Source: Craterostigma plantagineum
Lineage: Eukaryota > Streptophyta > Magnoliopsida > Lamiales > Linderniaceae
DNA length: 64,000 nucleotides
Assembly (NCBI GenBank): GCA_027422505.1
Contig: JAPQWV010000028.1
Span: 4,182,001-4,246,000, forward strand
Direction: 5' to 3'
Shown here: positions 1 to 9,984 of the stretch, one piece after another
Numbering within the stretch: position 1 is the stretch's first letter
Layout: each line of letters opens with the position of its first letter
The notes under the pieces: model-generated
Seen by the model: the letters and a program-made list of their open reading frames with translations, nothing else
Told to the model about the DNA's origin: nothing
The model's database searches: none
Program-made: the position numbers and the translations under genes

Positions 1-1170
1 AGATGAGCTGCGATCTCTTCCCAGTTTGGATTTGCTATTATTGTTATGATAGATATTGTCATACCATCTGCATAAGGCGAGAGCTTTCATGATAATTCTC
101 TATCATATATCCCGGAGATCCCGTAAAAGACGAAGGCAAATTTTTTTTTTCCCAAGCGATCTTGCATCCATCTCTCCCCTTGATACTGCATCTCATATGT
201 TGCTATAAAGTTATGTCCTAAACGTCTTCTGATTATTTCTAACCCAACGCAATCTTTCATGTTCTATGGCTGTATATGCATCAACTACATATTGGTGGAA
301 AAGACGGCCCGCTCGAATCATACTATTTCCTTGCGACAATCTACTTTGTATTTGGTAAGCATAAAACTCCCTCATTGTTATACATTTTCTCTTTAACGTT
401 GCATGCAGCATTCCGTTGTATGGAATCTGATCGTGGTAACCAACTTCACCAAAAGGAAAAAGCAACGGGTACTGCATTGCCATGAAAGAGGATGTGACTC
501 GCTAATTCTTTGAAGTTGGCCATTTTCATCTGGACAATTATGTCTCGTTCCCCAGTTGTTACCGGCAAGTCACCAACTATTAATCCTGTAATTTCGTCTG
601 TTGCGGGTAGGTCATATTCCCTTTGATCCGCGACCTATCAGCCTTATCGATAATTCAGTTGCCACTTCGGCTTCGTACCAGTCTTTTACCGTCCTGAATA
701 TTTTAGCCAGCTCATTGTTCGCATCTAACATTGTAATTAGCTTCGCAATGACATCTGTATCCAAGTTCTCAGAGCTTTCTCTAGAAAGTGTGTTCATTCA
801 GTTGAGACTTCATTTGCAGTGTCGTAAATGTATAGCTGAGCAAATTTTGGCTTATCTCCTTCAGCTGGAAGCATAGAATCGATGTTGTGATAGTTTTGTC
901 TGTGGATCGTGTAAACATATGTGCCTGATTTTGGTTTGACTGACGTGTCAACTTTTGCTCCCATGGATGTAAACGCAAGAATTGAATTATAAACCCTGAT
1001 GTAATATCGAAATGATCTGTCAGAAATCATATTAAGCAAGTATTGAGGTGGTTGCCTCGATCGGGGTAGCGACACTCTACCCTGGTTGCAGCATATAGTG
1101 TAGAACAAAGTTTTTCCGCGGTCTTTTTTTTGTCGACTCTGCTTTCCAAACCAGCGCATCACAAAAATGT
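1..1170 (-). pseudogene. Helitron Rep/helicase N-terminal fragment (decayed)
   Basis: Minus-strand coding remnant of a plant Helitron replication protein, the enzyme for rolling-circle transposition. From 1162 leftwards the frames read, in order, typical pre-Rep segments (SILAFTSMGAKVD, QNYHNIDSMLP, KPKFAQLYIYD), then ELSIRLIGRGSKG near 630, DLPATDEITGLIVGD near 560, then the Helitron_like_N segment MQYPLLFPFGEVGY, GRLFHQYVVDAYTAIE and RLRWVRNNQKT (483-211), and ANPNWEEI at the left edge. These blocks are characteristic of Helitron_like_N proteins. The reading frame changes near 797, 620 and 490, so the copy is inactive. The HUH and helicase parts would lie left of the window. No Helitron terminus is visible. 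Confidence 0.88.
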
Positions 1171-1273
1171 CAATGACGAAGCTCCTTTTTTACGTATTGT
1201 ACGGAGGGTAAAATGCTTGTTTCGTTATCGTCGATCACTTTCTGCAGTCAACGTTTAACAACTTCAACAACAG

Positions 1274-1433
1274 CTAGCATGCACGTTTTTGTTTGGTGAT
1301 ATGTTGCCCAAACTTTATTTGCATACCATCTCGTGTTCCTAGGTTTTGTTTATCGCTCTCTGTAATCCTCAATCGACGTTTAGATTTCATGATTTCCAAA
1401 TGCTTCTGTCTTGCAATTTGGGCCTGTTTGGGC
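1274..1433 (-). pseudogene. possible terminal exon of minus-strand gene Y
   Basis: On the minus strand, after a possible splice acceptor (AACAG near 1434), an open frame reads KHLEIMKSKRRLRITESD and ends at a stop at 1276-1274. It follows the coiled-coil exon split by LINE-1 (1525-1594 and 7595-7694), which ends at a possible GT donor near 1525. The basic KSKRR stretch resembles the KEKRR tail of the fragment at 18772-18915. The gene model is inferred and could equally be Helitron leader sequence. The rest of 1171-1594 is AT-rich with nothing recognisable. Confidence 0.2.
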
Positions 1434-1524
1434 CTGTTTTTAATTTATTAATAAAGCAATAAACAGTGCATCAACTTAATGGAAGGGTTTGCATAAAAAA
1501 TTTTTGAAATACATTACCAATCGT

Positions 1525-1594
1525 GATGTCTATGTTGGACAATTTTTTGTCAATCTTCAGGTAATGTTCATTCACTATTCCGAGCGTGTTTTCA
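1525..1594 (-). pseudogene. coiled-coil exon, downstream half (split by LINE-1)
   Basis: If LINE-1 and one copy of its target duplication are removed, the minus strand reads continuously from 7690 through the duplication into this segment. The product is charged and heptad-like (MNQVEERIDAKINC..., then NEHYLKIDKKLSNIDITIG), and a possible GT donor follows. The protein family is not recognised. It may be part of the DUF1985-type gene remnant to the right (gene Y), but that link is inferred. Confidence 0.4.
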
Positions 1595-1609
1595 ATGCTT
1601 CCTGTAAGA
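1595..1609. repeat. Target-site duplication of LINE-1, left copy
   Basis: The 15-mer ATGCTTCCTGTAAGA occurs here and again at 7580-7594, directly after the A-tail. A perfect 15-bp duplication is typical of L1 target-primed insertion and indicates a fairly recent event. Confidence 0.93.
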
Positions 1610-1942
1610 TTGTCCCATCTTTAAATCGTGGTAAATTCGTTCTTTGTTAGATTGTTTGGATAGATTTCTCTCTCTAAGTTTTTCTCTCAAACACGTAAAA
1701 CCCTACCATCCAAACGCTGAAAACCCTTCACCTTCCCTGCCGTCCCCGTCACCACACACGGCCGGTTTGAACGCGGCGAGGTTTCACGCGTCGCCCCCCG
1801 CCGCCGGGAACAGACGGCGGCGGTCTGGGCTTACGGTTGACCCCTCTTACGCCCTCTCTAACGATCGGTGACTCTTCATATTCCGACGTCCCTTCACTTT
1901 CCACAACGTTCTTGTCAGCGGCTGGAGTTGTTACAGACGACG

Positions 1943-3739
1943 ATGGGCTCAACTACGTTCATGTGCGGCTCCATGATGAGTGGCTCATCCTCCACAACGA
2001 ATCTCACGGATCCCGCGATACCATGTGACCTACGAGCGCTGAACCTAGACTACCCACAGTTTGCTGCTCGGTTTGATGGACAACGTTTCAATAACCTCAT
2101 GGATAGGGTGAATGGCCGTGCGGAGAAAGCTAATAACGGCGGCGCACCAGGACAACGAAACAACACTACTCACCTTGAGGCACGGCGGTCTGGCTTCACT
2201 GTTCTCGGCTCCCTGCGAAAAGAGAACGGAGTAGAATCGGCCACCTTCCGACGACGACCGGATACCCCTCCGCCACCTAGGCAGAGGATGGAAATGGAGG
2301 ACTCCCCGGAATCTCCGAAGAATCATAACCGGCCTAACGCTTCGAACGTCGGGGACGTTCAGACGATTGGAATCTCGGAAGAAGACCTGGAACAGCTAGC
2401 TGCGCAAGCGGTGGGCAATCCCGCTATGGAGAGAATTATCAAGTACTTAAGGATGGATCTGGGAATGCCTGATAAACCATGGCCCAAGCTTGATGTTAAC
2501 CCTGCTGTTGAAATCTCTGGAATAACACTCCCACAGGAGCCAATCACTGAGGCGGAGGGCACCACGGTGGGGGATGACGTTCGGGCTGAGGGTGATGCCA
2601 AGTGGAATGCTGACAGGGCTATAGTAGCGGGGGCTGCCACCCTGACGGCCATAGGCCCCATCTCTCCGTCGAGTCCGGGCTGCCAACATTCAGAACCCAT
2701 CGCGCCTAGGGTTTCTTCTGATACCAATGGAGTCAGTCGCGACGACACTATCCGTAGATCGTTTGCGGCTACAGTTCAAGGCAAACCCTCCCAACGAGGC
2801 AGCAAGGACCGTATGTGGTTGGATTATACTCCCCCGACACTTGTGGAGGGAGAGGCGGAAATCCAGCCGACCCCGGCTATGGTTGAAAATGGGTGCAAGA
2901 GATGGCAACACACGTTGGTTGGATACTTCCTGGGCAAGAAACCTTACTTCCCAAATGTTGAGAGGCACTTTCGTTCAGTCTGGAGTGGCGTAGCCGAAGT
3001 CAAATCCACGTCCAATGGGTTCTTTAAATTCAGGTTCGAAACCGCCGAGACCATGTTGCAAACACTTGAGGGAGGCCCTTGGCTCCTAAATGGGCAGCCC
3101 TTAATCCTTGAGGAATGGGGACCTGGAATGTCCTTTGCCAGGAAGGAATTAAAGGAGGTCCCTACTTGGGTACGCTTTCCCCACCTACCATCTGAACTAT
3201 GGACCAAGGAGGGACTAGGACTTGTGGCCAGTGTCGTCGGCAAACCTCTCTTTCCGGATGCCTGTACCATAACTATGGAACGAATCGATTACGCGCGGGT
3301 ATGTGTAATGAAGCGTATCGACGAACCCTACCGTGACCATTTCAACATTCGCATGCCCATGTCGACAAACCAGTCTGATGTGATCCGCGTTGAAGTTGAG
3401 TATGAATGGAGACCACCACGCTGCTCTAACTGCTCCGAACTAGGACACGCCAGGTCTGCCTGTCCACGCATTCCCCGGCCCCAAACGGCAGCGACTGAAC
3501 CGAAGCGCAAAATCCCCACCAAGGTGACAGCACGTCAGCCATCACGGGGTTCGAAGGAATGGCAGATAGCTGCCGGAAAGGCTAAGGCCGTAGTAGCGGG
3601 CCCGCAACAGGCATCAACTCCTATCCTTAGTTTGGCAACAACTTCCAACCCTTTTGCCATCCTTGGTGACCTATCTGAAGATGAACACAACCAAATACAG
3701 GGCCCTAAAAGCGCAGCCCTTCCACCTGGGTCCCAATGA
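1943..3739 (+). CDS. LINE-1 ORF1: DUF4283/CCHC nucleic-acid-binding protein
   Basis: ORF1 protein that would coat element RNA as a ribonucleoprotein. The frame is open from an upstream ATG at 1868 (623 aa). I prefer the ATG at 1943 (598 aa) because the homologous LINE fragment at 62042-62497 starts in the equivalent place. A proline-rich N-terminal part (RRRPDTPPPP) is followed by a DUF4283-like domain (LVGYFLGKKPYFPNVERHF, GFFKFRF, LEGGPWLLNGQPLILEEW), then a zinc knuckle CSNCSELGHARSAC (C-x2-C-x4-H-x4-C), then a basic Ser/Thr-rich tail. The stop TGA overlaps the ORF2 start. Downstream translation probably depends on reinitiation or a similar coupling, which is inferred from the overlap. Confidence 0.9.
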   Translation: MGSTTFMCGSMMSGSSSTTNLTDPAIPCDLRALNLDYPQFAARFDGQRFNNLMDRVNGRAEKANNGGAPGQRNNTTHLEARRSGFTVLGSLRKENGVESATFRRRPDTPPPPRQRMEMEDSPESPKNHNRPNASNVGDVQTIGISEEDLEQLAAQAVGNPAMERIIKYLRMDLGMPDKPWPKLDVNPAVEISGITLPQEPITEAEGTTVGDDVRAEGDAKWNADRAIVAGAATLTAIGPISPSSPGCQHSEPIAPRVSSDTNGVSRDDTIRRSFAATVQGKPSQRGSKDRMWLDYTPPTLVEGEAEIQPTPAMVENGCKRWQHTLVGYFLGKKPYFPNVERHFRSVWSGVAEVKSTSNGFFKFRFETAETMLQTLEGGPWLLNGQPLILEEWGPGMSFARKELKEVPTWVRFPHLPSELWTKEGLGLVASVVGKPLFPDACTITMERIDYARVCVMKRIDEPYRDHFNIRMPMSTNQSDVIRVEVEYEWRPPRCSNCSELGHARSACPRIPRPQTAATEPKRKIPTKVTARQPSRGSKEWQIAAGKAKAVVAGPQQASTPILSLATTSNPFAILGDLSEDEHNQIQGPKSAALPPGSQ

Positions 3740-6700
3740 TCCCCACTGCAGTATGGAACGTTCGTGGTCTCAATAAGAGAGACCACAGTCACGCGGTGGG
3801 TGACCTCATCGGCCGCTATGGTTTACAGATTTTTGGATTATTGGAAACACGTGTCTCCGCTCAAAACGCGGACCACATTGCCAACGGAATCAGACAATGG
3901 TCTTGGTATTTTGATTACGATGTGGGACCCGGTAAACGCATCTGGGTGGGGTGGGACCACCGTTTTGTCACGATTTCTATCATTGGGACTTCGACGCAAG
4001 CTGTCCACTGCAAGGCCCGTTCCCTAGCATCGCAATTCGACATCTTTATCACCTTCGTTTATGGTATGAATCGACGGGAGGAACGTCTCGAGCTTTGGGA
4101 CAATCTGGTCAGCATGTCGCAAATTCGGCACGATGACGCCTGGATCGTGATGGGCGATTTCAATGCCATCCTTGGCCCAAATGATGCCCGCGGGGGGACC
4201 CCACAACAAGCTGATTTCGAGGATATGAGCAGCTGCTTCACGCAGTCAGATCTGGTCCCTTTACCCATGACAGGCCAACCGTTCACCTGGTTTAACCAAA
4301 GGAGCGGTGCGGCGGGAATTTGGCGTAGATTGGACAGGATGGCCGCAAACCATACCTGGTTTACTCGATATGAAAATATGCGATACAGAAGCGAGCTCCC
4401 ATACACATCAGACCACTCGCCTCTTATACTAGAAATCCCGGGGAACAGCACTCCTAGACACACCAGCTTCAGATTCGACAACTTCCTCACCCAAGACCCG
4501 GCCTTTCAGACGATCGTTGAAAGCGTTTGGTACTCACAGGTCCCTGGCGTGCCCATGTACTCTATTGTGCAGCGGCTGAAGAAGCTTAAAGAACCCCTCC
4601 GCAATTTACGCCGTGCCAAAGGCGTCCTTCAACACAATGTTGTACAGGCTAAGGAGTACCTCAGCCTTGTTCAAGAATTCGCGGCTTTACATCATTATGA
4701 CACACGCTTTCACCAATTAGAAGCTCTCTGCCGACGTCTCTATGAAAAAGCAGTGGATATGGAATATACGTCCCTGAGACAACGTGCAAAAATAACGTGG
4801 CTGAAGGATGGCGACAGATGCACGACTTATTTCTTCAAAAAGGTTACCTTGCGGCGCGTTACAAATCGCATTCACTCCATCGAGGACGAGGCGGGAAATC
4901 AACACGACGGAGAAAACGCAGCTAGCGCTGTGCTTCTACACTATTATGAGGACCTCTTGGGCCGTTCATCCCGACCGACCGCTGCGCAGCCGCCGGAGGT
5001 GCAGGATTTCATTTCGCGAACCCTCTCCCCAGAGGCTGCCAACGATCTGATTCGGCCTTTCTCTGACATGGAAATCAAAGAAGCCTTTTTCTCCATTGCC
5101 GACGACAAAGCCCCGGGTCCTGATGGTTTCACGGCGGCCTTCTACAAGGCTGCTTGGGGAACGATTGGTCCTGACATTACCACGGCTGTGAAAGACTTCT
5201 TCAGATCTGGACGCCTGCTAAAAGAGATCAACAGCACCCTTATTACCCTCATCCCAAAGGTCACCAACCCTGTTCGGCCGGCGGACTTCCGCCCAATTGC
5301 CTGCTGTAATGTGATCTATAAGGCGATCTCCAAGGTGCTGGCGAACCGTCTTAAGCAACACCTCTCTGCCCTCGTGGATGTCACACAAACGGCCTTCATT
5401 CCCGGAAGACGAATCAGCGATAATATTCTCCTCGCTCAGGAAATTTGTTCGGGCTATAGGAGCAGGCAATTACCGGCCAGGCTTGCTTTCAAGGTCGACT
5501 TGGCGAAGGCGTACGATAGGGTCGAATGGGACTTCGTCATAGCCACCTTGACGGCTATGCTTTTCCCACCACAGTTTATTCATTGGATCCGTCAGTGCCT
5601 CACGACGACACAGTTTTCGCTCAACATTAATGGACGGCCGGAGGGTTTCTTCAAAGGCCGACGCGGCCTTCGGCAGGGGGACCCGATTTCCCCGTATATA
5701 TTCACTCTTGTGATGGATGTGCTACATGGTATCCTCACTCAGAAAATTCGCACTTCCGAGTTTACCTACCACTGGCGCTGCGCGGAAACATCGCTCTTCA
5801 TGCTAACCTTCGCCGATGATCTCTTAATTTTCTGCCACGCGGATGCCCTGTCGGCTTCTGTTATCCGGGACGGTTTGAGCCAGTTCGCTGAACTGTCTGG
5901 ACTCAAAGTCAACCCTACTAAGAGCCAATTCTATCTTTCAAAAAGGGCGGCGGGCCTAAGCATGACCATCTCGGGAATCATTGGATTTACGGAAGGACAA
6001 CTGCCCGTGAAATATCTTGGGCTCCCTCTCATCGCGGGTCGGCTCACCATCGCCGACTGTCAGCCGCTCCTTGCGAGAATCGACAGGCGCCTAGGATCCT
6101 GGCTTAACCAATCCCTCTCGTACGCTGGCCGAGTACAACTTATAAAATCTGTTCTCCTCGCTTTCCACCCGTACTGGTCCAACGTTTTCCTTCTACCCAA
6201 GGGAATTATCAGGGAGATAGGAAAAAGGCTGCGCAAGTTCCTTTGGGCTGGATCTTCGGCTAAAGTTGCCTGGGCCGACATCTGTCTCCCGGAAAACGAG
6301 GGCGGGCTCGGTATCCGGCCTATCGAGACCGAAAATAAGGCCCTGCTACTCAAACATCTCTGGTGCCTCATCTATCGCGATCCCAACTCCGTTTGGGTCA
6401 AGTGGATCTGGAATACCCGGCTCAGCACCCGCTCGCTCTGGACGATAAGTGCCTCCCCGCAGGCTGCCTGGAGCTGGAAGAAAATCCTTCGCCTTCGCTC
6501 CACCATAAGGCCTATGATTGACTTCCGCATCGGGAACGGGCAGACGATTCGCCTTTGGCAGGATCCTTGGCTCGGGGAAACACCGCTCATCGAAAGGTAC
6601 CCTCGGGGACCGATCGCCATGGGATTACCTCACGATATCCACTTGAATGCGGTGATTGGCCAGGCTGGATGGGAGTGGCCAGGCCAAACGTCGACGGAGT

Positions 6701-7347
6701 ATTTGGAGTTCTCCGACCAGCTCCCGCCTGTCCACCCAACCGAACAGGATAGCTTTCATTGGAAAGGATCTGTTGATGGGCGCTTCTCTGCCCGGGCTGT
6801 AAAGGAAACGCTTCGACCCCGTAGATCTCGAGTGCATTGGGCAGAACTTTTTGGGGGTTGTATGCGAATTCCCCGCCACGACTTCATCCTTTGGCTCGCT
6901 ATCCGGGAACGTTTAGCTACTAGGGACAACTTTTGGATTGCATCGCGCGCGAACTCTATGGCCTGCCTATTATGCGACAATGGGGGGACTGAAACTGTTA
7001 ACCACCTTTTTTTCAACTGCCCATTTTCTATGCAGTGTCGTCGCGTGCTCCAACGGAAGACGAGATTTGCTTGGCCCTATCCGGATTGGCGTGAGGGGAT
7101 TCGCTGGGCTTCTGCTAAATGGCGAGGCCAACACCTTCAGCACCAGGCGAATCGACACCTCCTATCGTCTCTCATCTACCACATCTGGGCGGAACGGAAC
7201 CGCAGATGGCATGATGGTACACGGCGCACCCCAGAGGCTGTCACTGAAGAGATCATAGCCATGGTGCGTCTTCACCTCTCGGTTCTACCGGCTAAATACG
7301 AGCTTCAATATAGCGGTCTTCGTCGTATGTGGCACATTGCTTGGTAG
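3736..7347 (+). CDS. LINE-1 ORF2: endonuclease-reverse transcriptase
   Basis: Intact 1203-aa polyprotein that nicks target DNA and reverse-transcribes element RNA from the nick. The N-terminal APE-type endonuclease shows WNVRGLN, LLETRVS, VMGDFNAIL and SDHSPLIL. The reverse transcriptase shows KAPGPDGF, FRPIACCNVIYK, the catalytic FKVDLAKAYDRVEWDF, GLRQGDPISPYIF and FADDLLIF (the YxDD-type box in LINE form). The C-terminal zf-RVT region has ILWLAIRERLATRD, a CLLC and NHLFFNC cysteine/histidine set and the ending LRRMWHIAW. No RNase H domain follows. The start ATG is embedded in the ORF1 stop. Length and domain order match plant L1 ORF2 proteins. Confidence 0.95.
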   Translation: MIPTAVWNVRGLNKRDHSHAVGDLIGRYGLQIFGLLETRVSAQNADHIANGIRQWSWYFDYDVGPGKRIWVGWDHRFVTISIIGTSTQAVHCKARSLASQFDIFITFVYGMNRREERLELWDNLVSMSQIRHDDAWIVMGDFNAILGPNDARGGTPQQADFEDMSSCFTQSDLVPLPMTGQPFTWFNQRSGAAGIWRRLDRMAANHTWFTRYENMRYRSELPYTSDHSPLILEIPGNSTPRHTSFRFDNFLTQDPAFQTIVESVWYSQVPGVPMYSIVQRLKKLKEPLRNLRRAKGVLQHNVVQAKEYLSLVQEFAALHHYDTRFHQLEALCRRLYEKAVDMEYTSLRQRAKITWLKDGDRCTTYFFKKVTLRRVTNRIHSIEDEAGNQHDGENAASAVLLHYYEDLLGRSSRPTAAQPPEVQDFISRTLSPEAANDLIRPFSDMEIKEAFFSIADDKAPGPDGFTAAFYKAAWGTIGPDITTAVKDFFRSGRLLKEINSTLITLIPKVTNPVRPADFRPIACCNVIYKAISKVLANRLKQHLSALVDVTQTAFIPGRRISDNILLAQEICSGYRSRQLPARLAFKVDLAKAYDRVEWDFVIATLTAMLFPPQFIHWIRQCLTTTQFSLNINGRPEGFFKGRRGLRQGDPISPYIFTLVMDVLHGILTQKIRTSEFTYHWRCAETSLFMLTFADDLLIFCHADALSASVIRDGLSQFAELSGLKVNPTKSQFYLSKRAAGLSMTISGIIGFTEGQLPVKYLGLPLIAGRLTIADCQPLLARIDRRLGSWLNQSLSYAGRVQLIKSVLLAFHPYWSNVFLLPKGIIREIGKRLRKFLWAGSSAKVAWADICLPENEGGLGIRPIETENKALLLKHLWCLIYRDPNSVWVKWIWNTRLSTRSLWTISASPQAAWSWKKILRLRSTIRPMIDFRIGNGQTIRLWQDPWLGETPLIERYPRGPIAMGLPHDIHLNAVIGQAGWEWPGQTSTEYLEFSDQLPPVHPTEQDSFHWKGSVDGRFSARAVKETLRPRRSRVHWAELFGGCMRIPRHDFILWLAIRERLATRDNFWIASRANSMACLLCDNGGTETVNHLFFNCPFSMQCRRVLQRKTRFAWPYPDWREGIRWASAKWRGQHLQHQANRHLLSSLIYHIWAERNRRWHDGTRRTPEAVTEEIIAMVRLHLSVLPAKYELQYSGLRRMWHIAW

Positions 7348-7579
7348 GTTCAGTTGGGCTCCCTTGGCTCCCTGGCTTCCTCGGCTTCCTTGGCTCCGCG
7401 GAACTCGTGACCTTTGCTTTCGCGCCGGGATCTCCCGGCGAGTTTGGGTGGTTTTGCCTTTGGTTGGAATGCTGTCTTTTTCTGGATTGTTTGCTTTTCT
7501 GTTTTGGTGCGGCATGACTCGTCATGACTGCGGTTGTACCCTTGACCTCGTTTTATTTAATTACTATTTCCAAAAAAAA

Positions 7580-7594
7580 ATGCTTCCTGTAAGA
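7580..7594. repeat. Target-site duplication of LINE-1, right copy
   Basis: Perfect copy of the 15-mer at 1595-1609. It lies immediately after the A-tail of LINE-1, whose last A is shared with the duplication. Confidence 0.93.
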
Positions 7595-7694
7595 GTATCG
7601 TACCTTGCTTGGAACATGTCGTATGTACGTTCCTCAAATAGCCTGTAGCAATTTATCTTCGCATCGATCCTTTCCTCTACTTGGTTCATTAAAG
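7595..7694 (-). pseudogene. coiled-coil exon, upstream half (split by LINE-1)
   Basis: Minus-strand open frame starting MNQVEERIDAKINCYRLF and running up to the LINE-1 target duplication. Beyond LINE-1 the same frame continues at 1594. The sequence is charged with heptad spacing. A possible splice acceptor (CTAG) precedes it. The family is unknown. It is noted as part of a host or captured gene (gene Y) interrupted by LINE-1. Confidence 0.4.
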
Positions 7695-7739
7695 ATCTCT
7701 AGTAGTCACACTGCCAATCCATGAGTGTCTGGAGGTTAG

Positions 7740-8886
7740 TATGCATAGTATGAGAAAAATAAATACATAACCATTCCTGCTCAAAACAGGAACGGAGACG
7801 ATGTTCTTAAATCCCCTCGGGAGTACAAAACAATCGTACAAACGCGATATATGCCCAGAAGATAATACAAGAGATCTTGATCCGACGTGGCTTGCCGAGA
7901 TACTATCCCCGCTTCCCACTCTGACCTCGATCTCACGCTCCCCAAGCGCTCTACTTGGTCCCAGACCCTGCGTGGAAACACAAATGTGAGTACTAGCCCC
8001 CGAATCCAATATCCAGGAAGTAGAGTATACAGATGAAGAACAAACTGTTTCTAAAACATTTAGTTCCATACCTGACGCAGCCTGCTCACCCTTGAGCTTC
8101 GGATAGTCACGCTTCCAGTGGCCCAGCACACCGCAATGCAGACACCTATCCGTCGGCTTTACACCAGTTTGTTTCGATTTCCTAGAAGATGGTTTCTTCT
8201 TGGAAACCTTCCCTGTTGGCTTGAGCTTGTTGCCCTTCTTCTTTTTGCCTTTCTGGGGCTTCGAAGAAGTGGCGACAAGTGCAGTCTGCTTTGCCCTCTT
8301 CATCTGACCTTGCGTTGTTGCTAACTGATTCATCAGTTCGGGAAGCAACAGTGTCATACCGTTCAGATGATAGTTCACAATGAACGCATTGAAGGACGGA
8401 GGCAGGGACTGCAAGATGAGATTATTTTGTAATTCACGATCAAATCGAAAATTGAGAGTCTCCAACCTCTCGATCATGGTGATCATGTTCATAACATGCT
8501 CGCCAACATTCTCACCCTCTGACATCCTCGATCGAAAGAGCTGCGACGAAGTCGCATAGCGAGCTGTCCTCGACGTCTCACCGTAAAGCTCTTTCAAATG
8601 TTGAACCATCACTCGAGCATCAGCCATACTTTCGTGGCTACGCTGCAGTGTGTTACTCATCGATCCGAGGACATGAGCCTTTACGAGCTTCTCGTCACGC
8701 AGTCACTTGTCATAAGCGGCACGAGCCTGCTCGGATGCCCGTGCCCCTGGGGCCGGTGGAATTTCGGAGTCAAGGATATAAACTAGGTTCTCAATCTCAA
8801 GGAAAATCCTCAATGCGAAGCCAGTCTGAATAGTTTGGCCCAGTCAACCTATTGTCCTTGAGCAGTACATTTAATGCGGTCGACAT
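7740..8886 (-). pseudogene. Copia-C gag-protease fragment
   Basis: Minus-strand Ty1/Copia remnant. The gag start ATG is at 8886 (MSTALNVLLKDNRLTGPNY). One frameshift near 8810 and a stop near 8700 (W to stop in YDKWL) break the N-terminal part. From 8660 an open frame carries the UBN2-type gag core (HLKELYGE, ETLNFRFDRELQNNLILQ), a lysine-rich linker, a degenerate zinc knuckle CLHCGVLGHWKRDYP in which the last Cys is Tyr, and the aspartic protease motif SWILDSGASTHIC. Similarity ends near 7760, so integrase and RT are missing. The element is truncated and dead. Confidence 0.88.
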
Positions 8887-9984
8887 AATTTCACAAAGAG
8901 AGAAAATGCTGCAGAAAATAAAAGGCATATTAAGTCGATTGTATAGGTTTATCAAACGCGAACAAGGACTTTTTATTCCGTTTGACTCCCACTATCTTTT
9001 CATAAACTCCATTCTCCCTACGGATATTTTGGAAGTTTCGTTGATAACTTCGATAGTGGAGTTGAATTCCCCGCGGACGGGTGCAAACCTCAACCTCTGT
9101 CGTTTTATTGGTTTGCAGCGGCCCACGAAGTCATGCTCCGCACGAATCCGACCTTGTCGAATTTCTCAACTATCTTTGTCTTAGTCAGGAACTCCCGCCG
9201 GCAAACCCGAAACAAGGCAGTATGACTGTCTAAGTGCGACCTATCAACTTTGCTCAAAACCGCACACTTGAACCGTACGTTTTACTGCACAGTGTGGTCT
9301 TGGCGAGCGGCACAAATGCACCCGAGCAAGCTGAAACAAAAGTAAATGCAAGGCGCCGGCATACCCGAAACCAAACCTTGCATTTAGATTTTGTAACAAC
9401 TAGACCCGAGCTTGATAGAAGACAGGGCATCTAATCCCTTTACTCACTTAGTATTCGTACGGGAGAATTTTGTAACTCATAGCACATTAAAATTAAGCAC
9501 GAGCACGTAAATGCGTTAAATAAATTCCTAACCATAGGAAAGCTATTTAAATGGATAAATATGCGGGCTATTTCTAGACTGGTCCTATTACATGGGTCGT
9601 AAAACGACCGGGGTCTTCGATCTTCTAAACGTCGAGTCCACGGTGGTCGTCGAACCCTCCAACCTCGCCTTGCATCGAACGGCCGTCATTTATCTAACTT
9701 ATCTAATAAAGCGATAAAATACAACACGGGGGGCATTAATTCCCAAACAACCCGTAATCCATGTACATACCGGGGGCGGCAAACGGCCCTTAAACAAATA
9801 ACCCGGTTAGAACCTAAGCCCGTGTAAATGTCCCACATAAACATGCAACACAGAATTTTGACGTCGGGTGCCCAACCGACGTCACGAGCGACGATAGGCT
9901 CCAAACTACGTCGACCGTTCGTTCGCCACATCGGCTTTCGAGGCCTTCGGTCGAAACATTCATGAGCCTTGGCTCTGATACCAC
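8887..9984 (-). mobile_element. Copia-C leader and primer-binding site
   Basis: Untranslated leader of about 1.1 kb between the Copia-C LTR and gag, with no ORF of note. The primer-binding site at 9972-9983 (minus TGGTATCAGAGC) matches the usual plant initiator-tRNA-Met primer and sits one base from the LTR end. This fixes the orientation as minus. Confidence 0.8.

Larger units (their letters stand above)
1610..7579 (+). mobile_element. LINE-1: full-length plant L1-type retrotransposon
   Basis: A complete non-LTR element of about 5.97 kb. It has a 5' UTR of about 330 bases rich in CT and then GC (1610-1942), two open frames overlapping by ATGA (ORF1 to 3739, ORF2 from 3736), a 3' UTR of about 225 bases (7348-7571) and a short A-tail (7572-7580). 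It is flanked by a perfect 15-bp target duplication. Neither ORF contains a stop, so this is the only LINE here that could be autonomous. Transposition competence cannot be judged from sequence alone. Confidence 0.93.

Noticed and set aside
2045..7258. Numerous 60-145-codon frames antisense or out of frame within LINE-1
   Set aside because: Shadows of ORF1 and ORF2. No independent motifs or starts.
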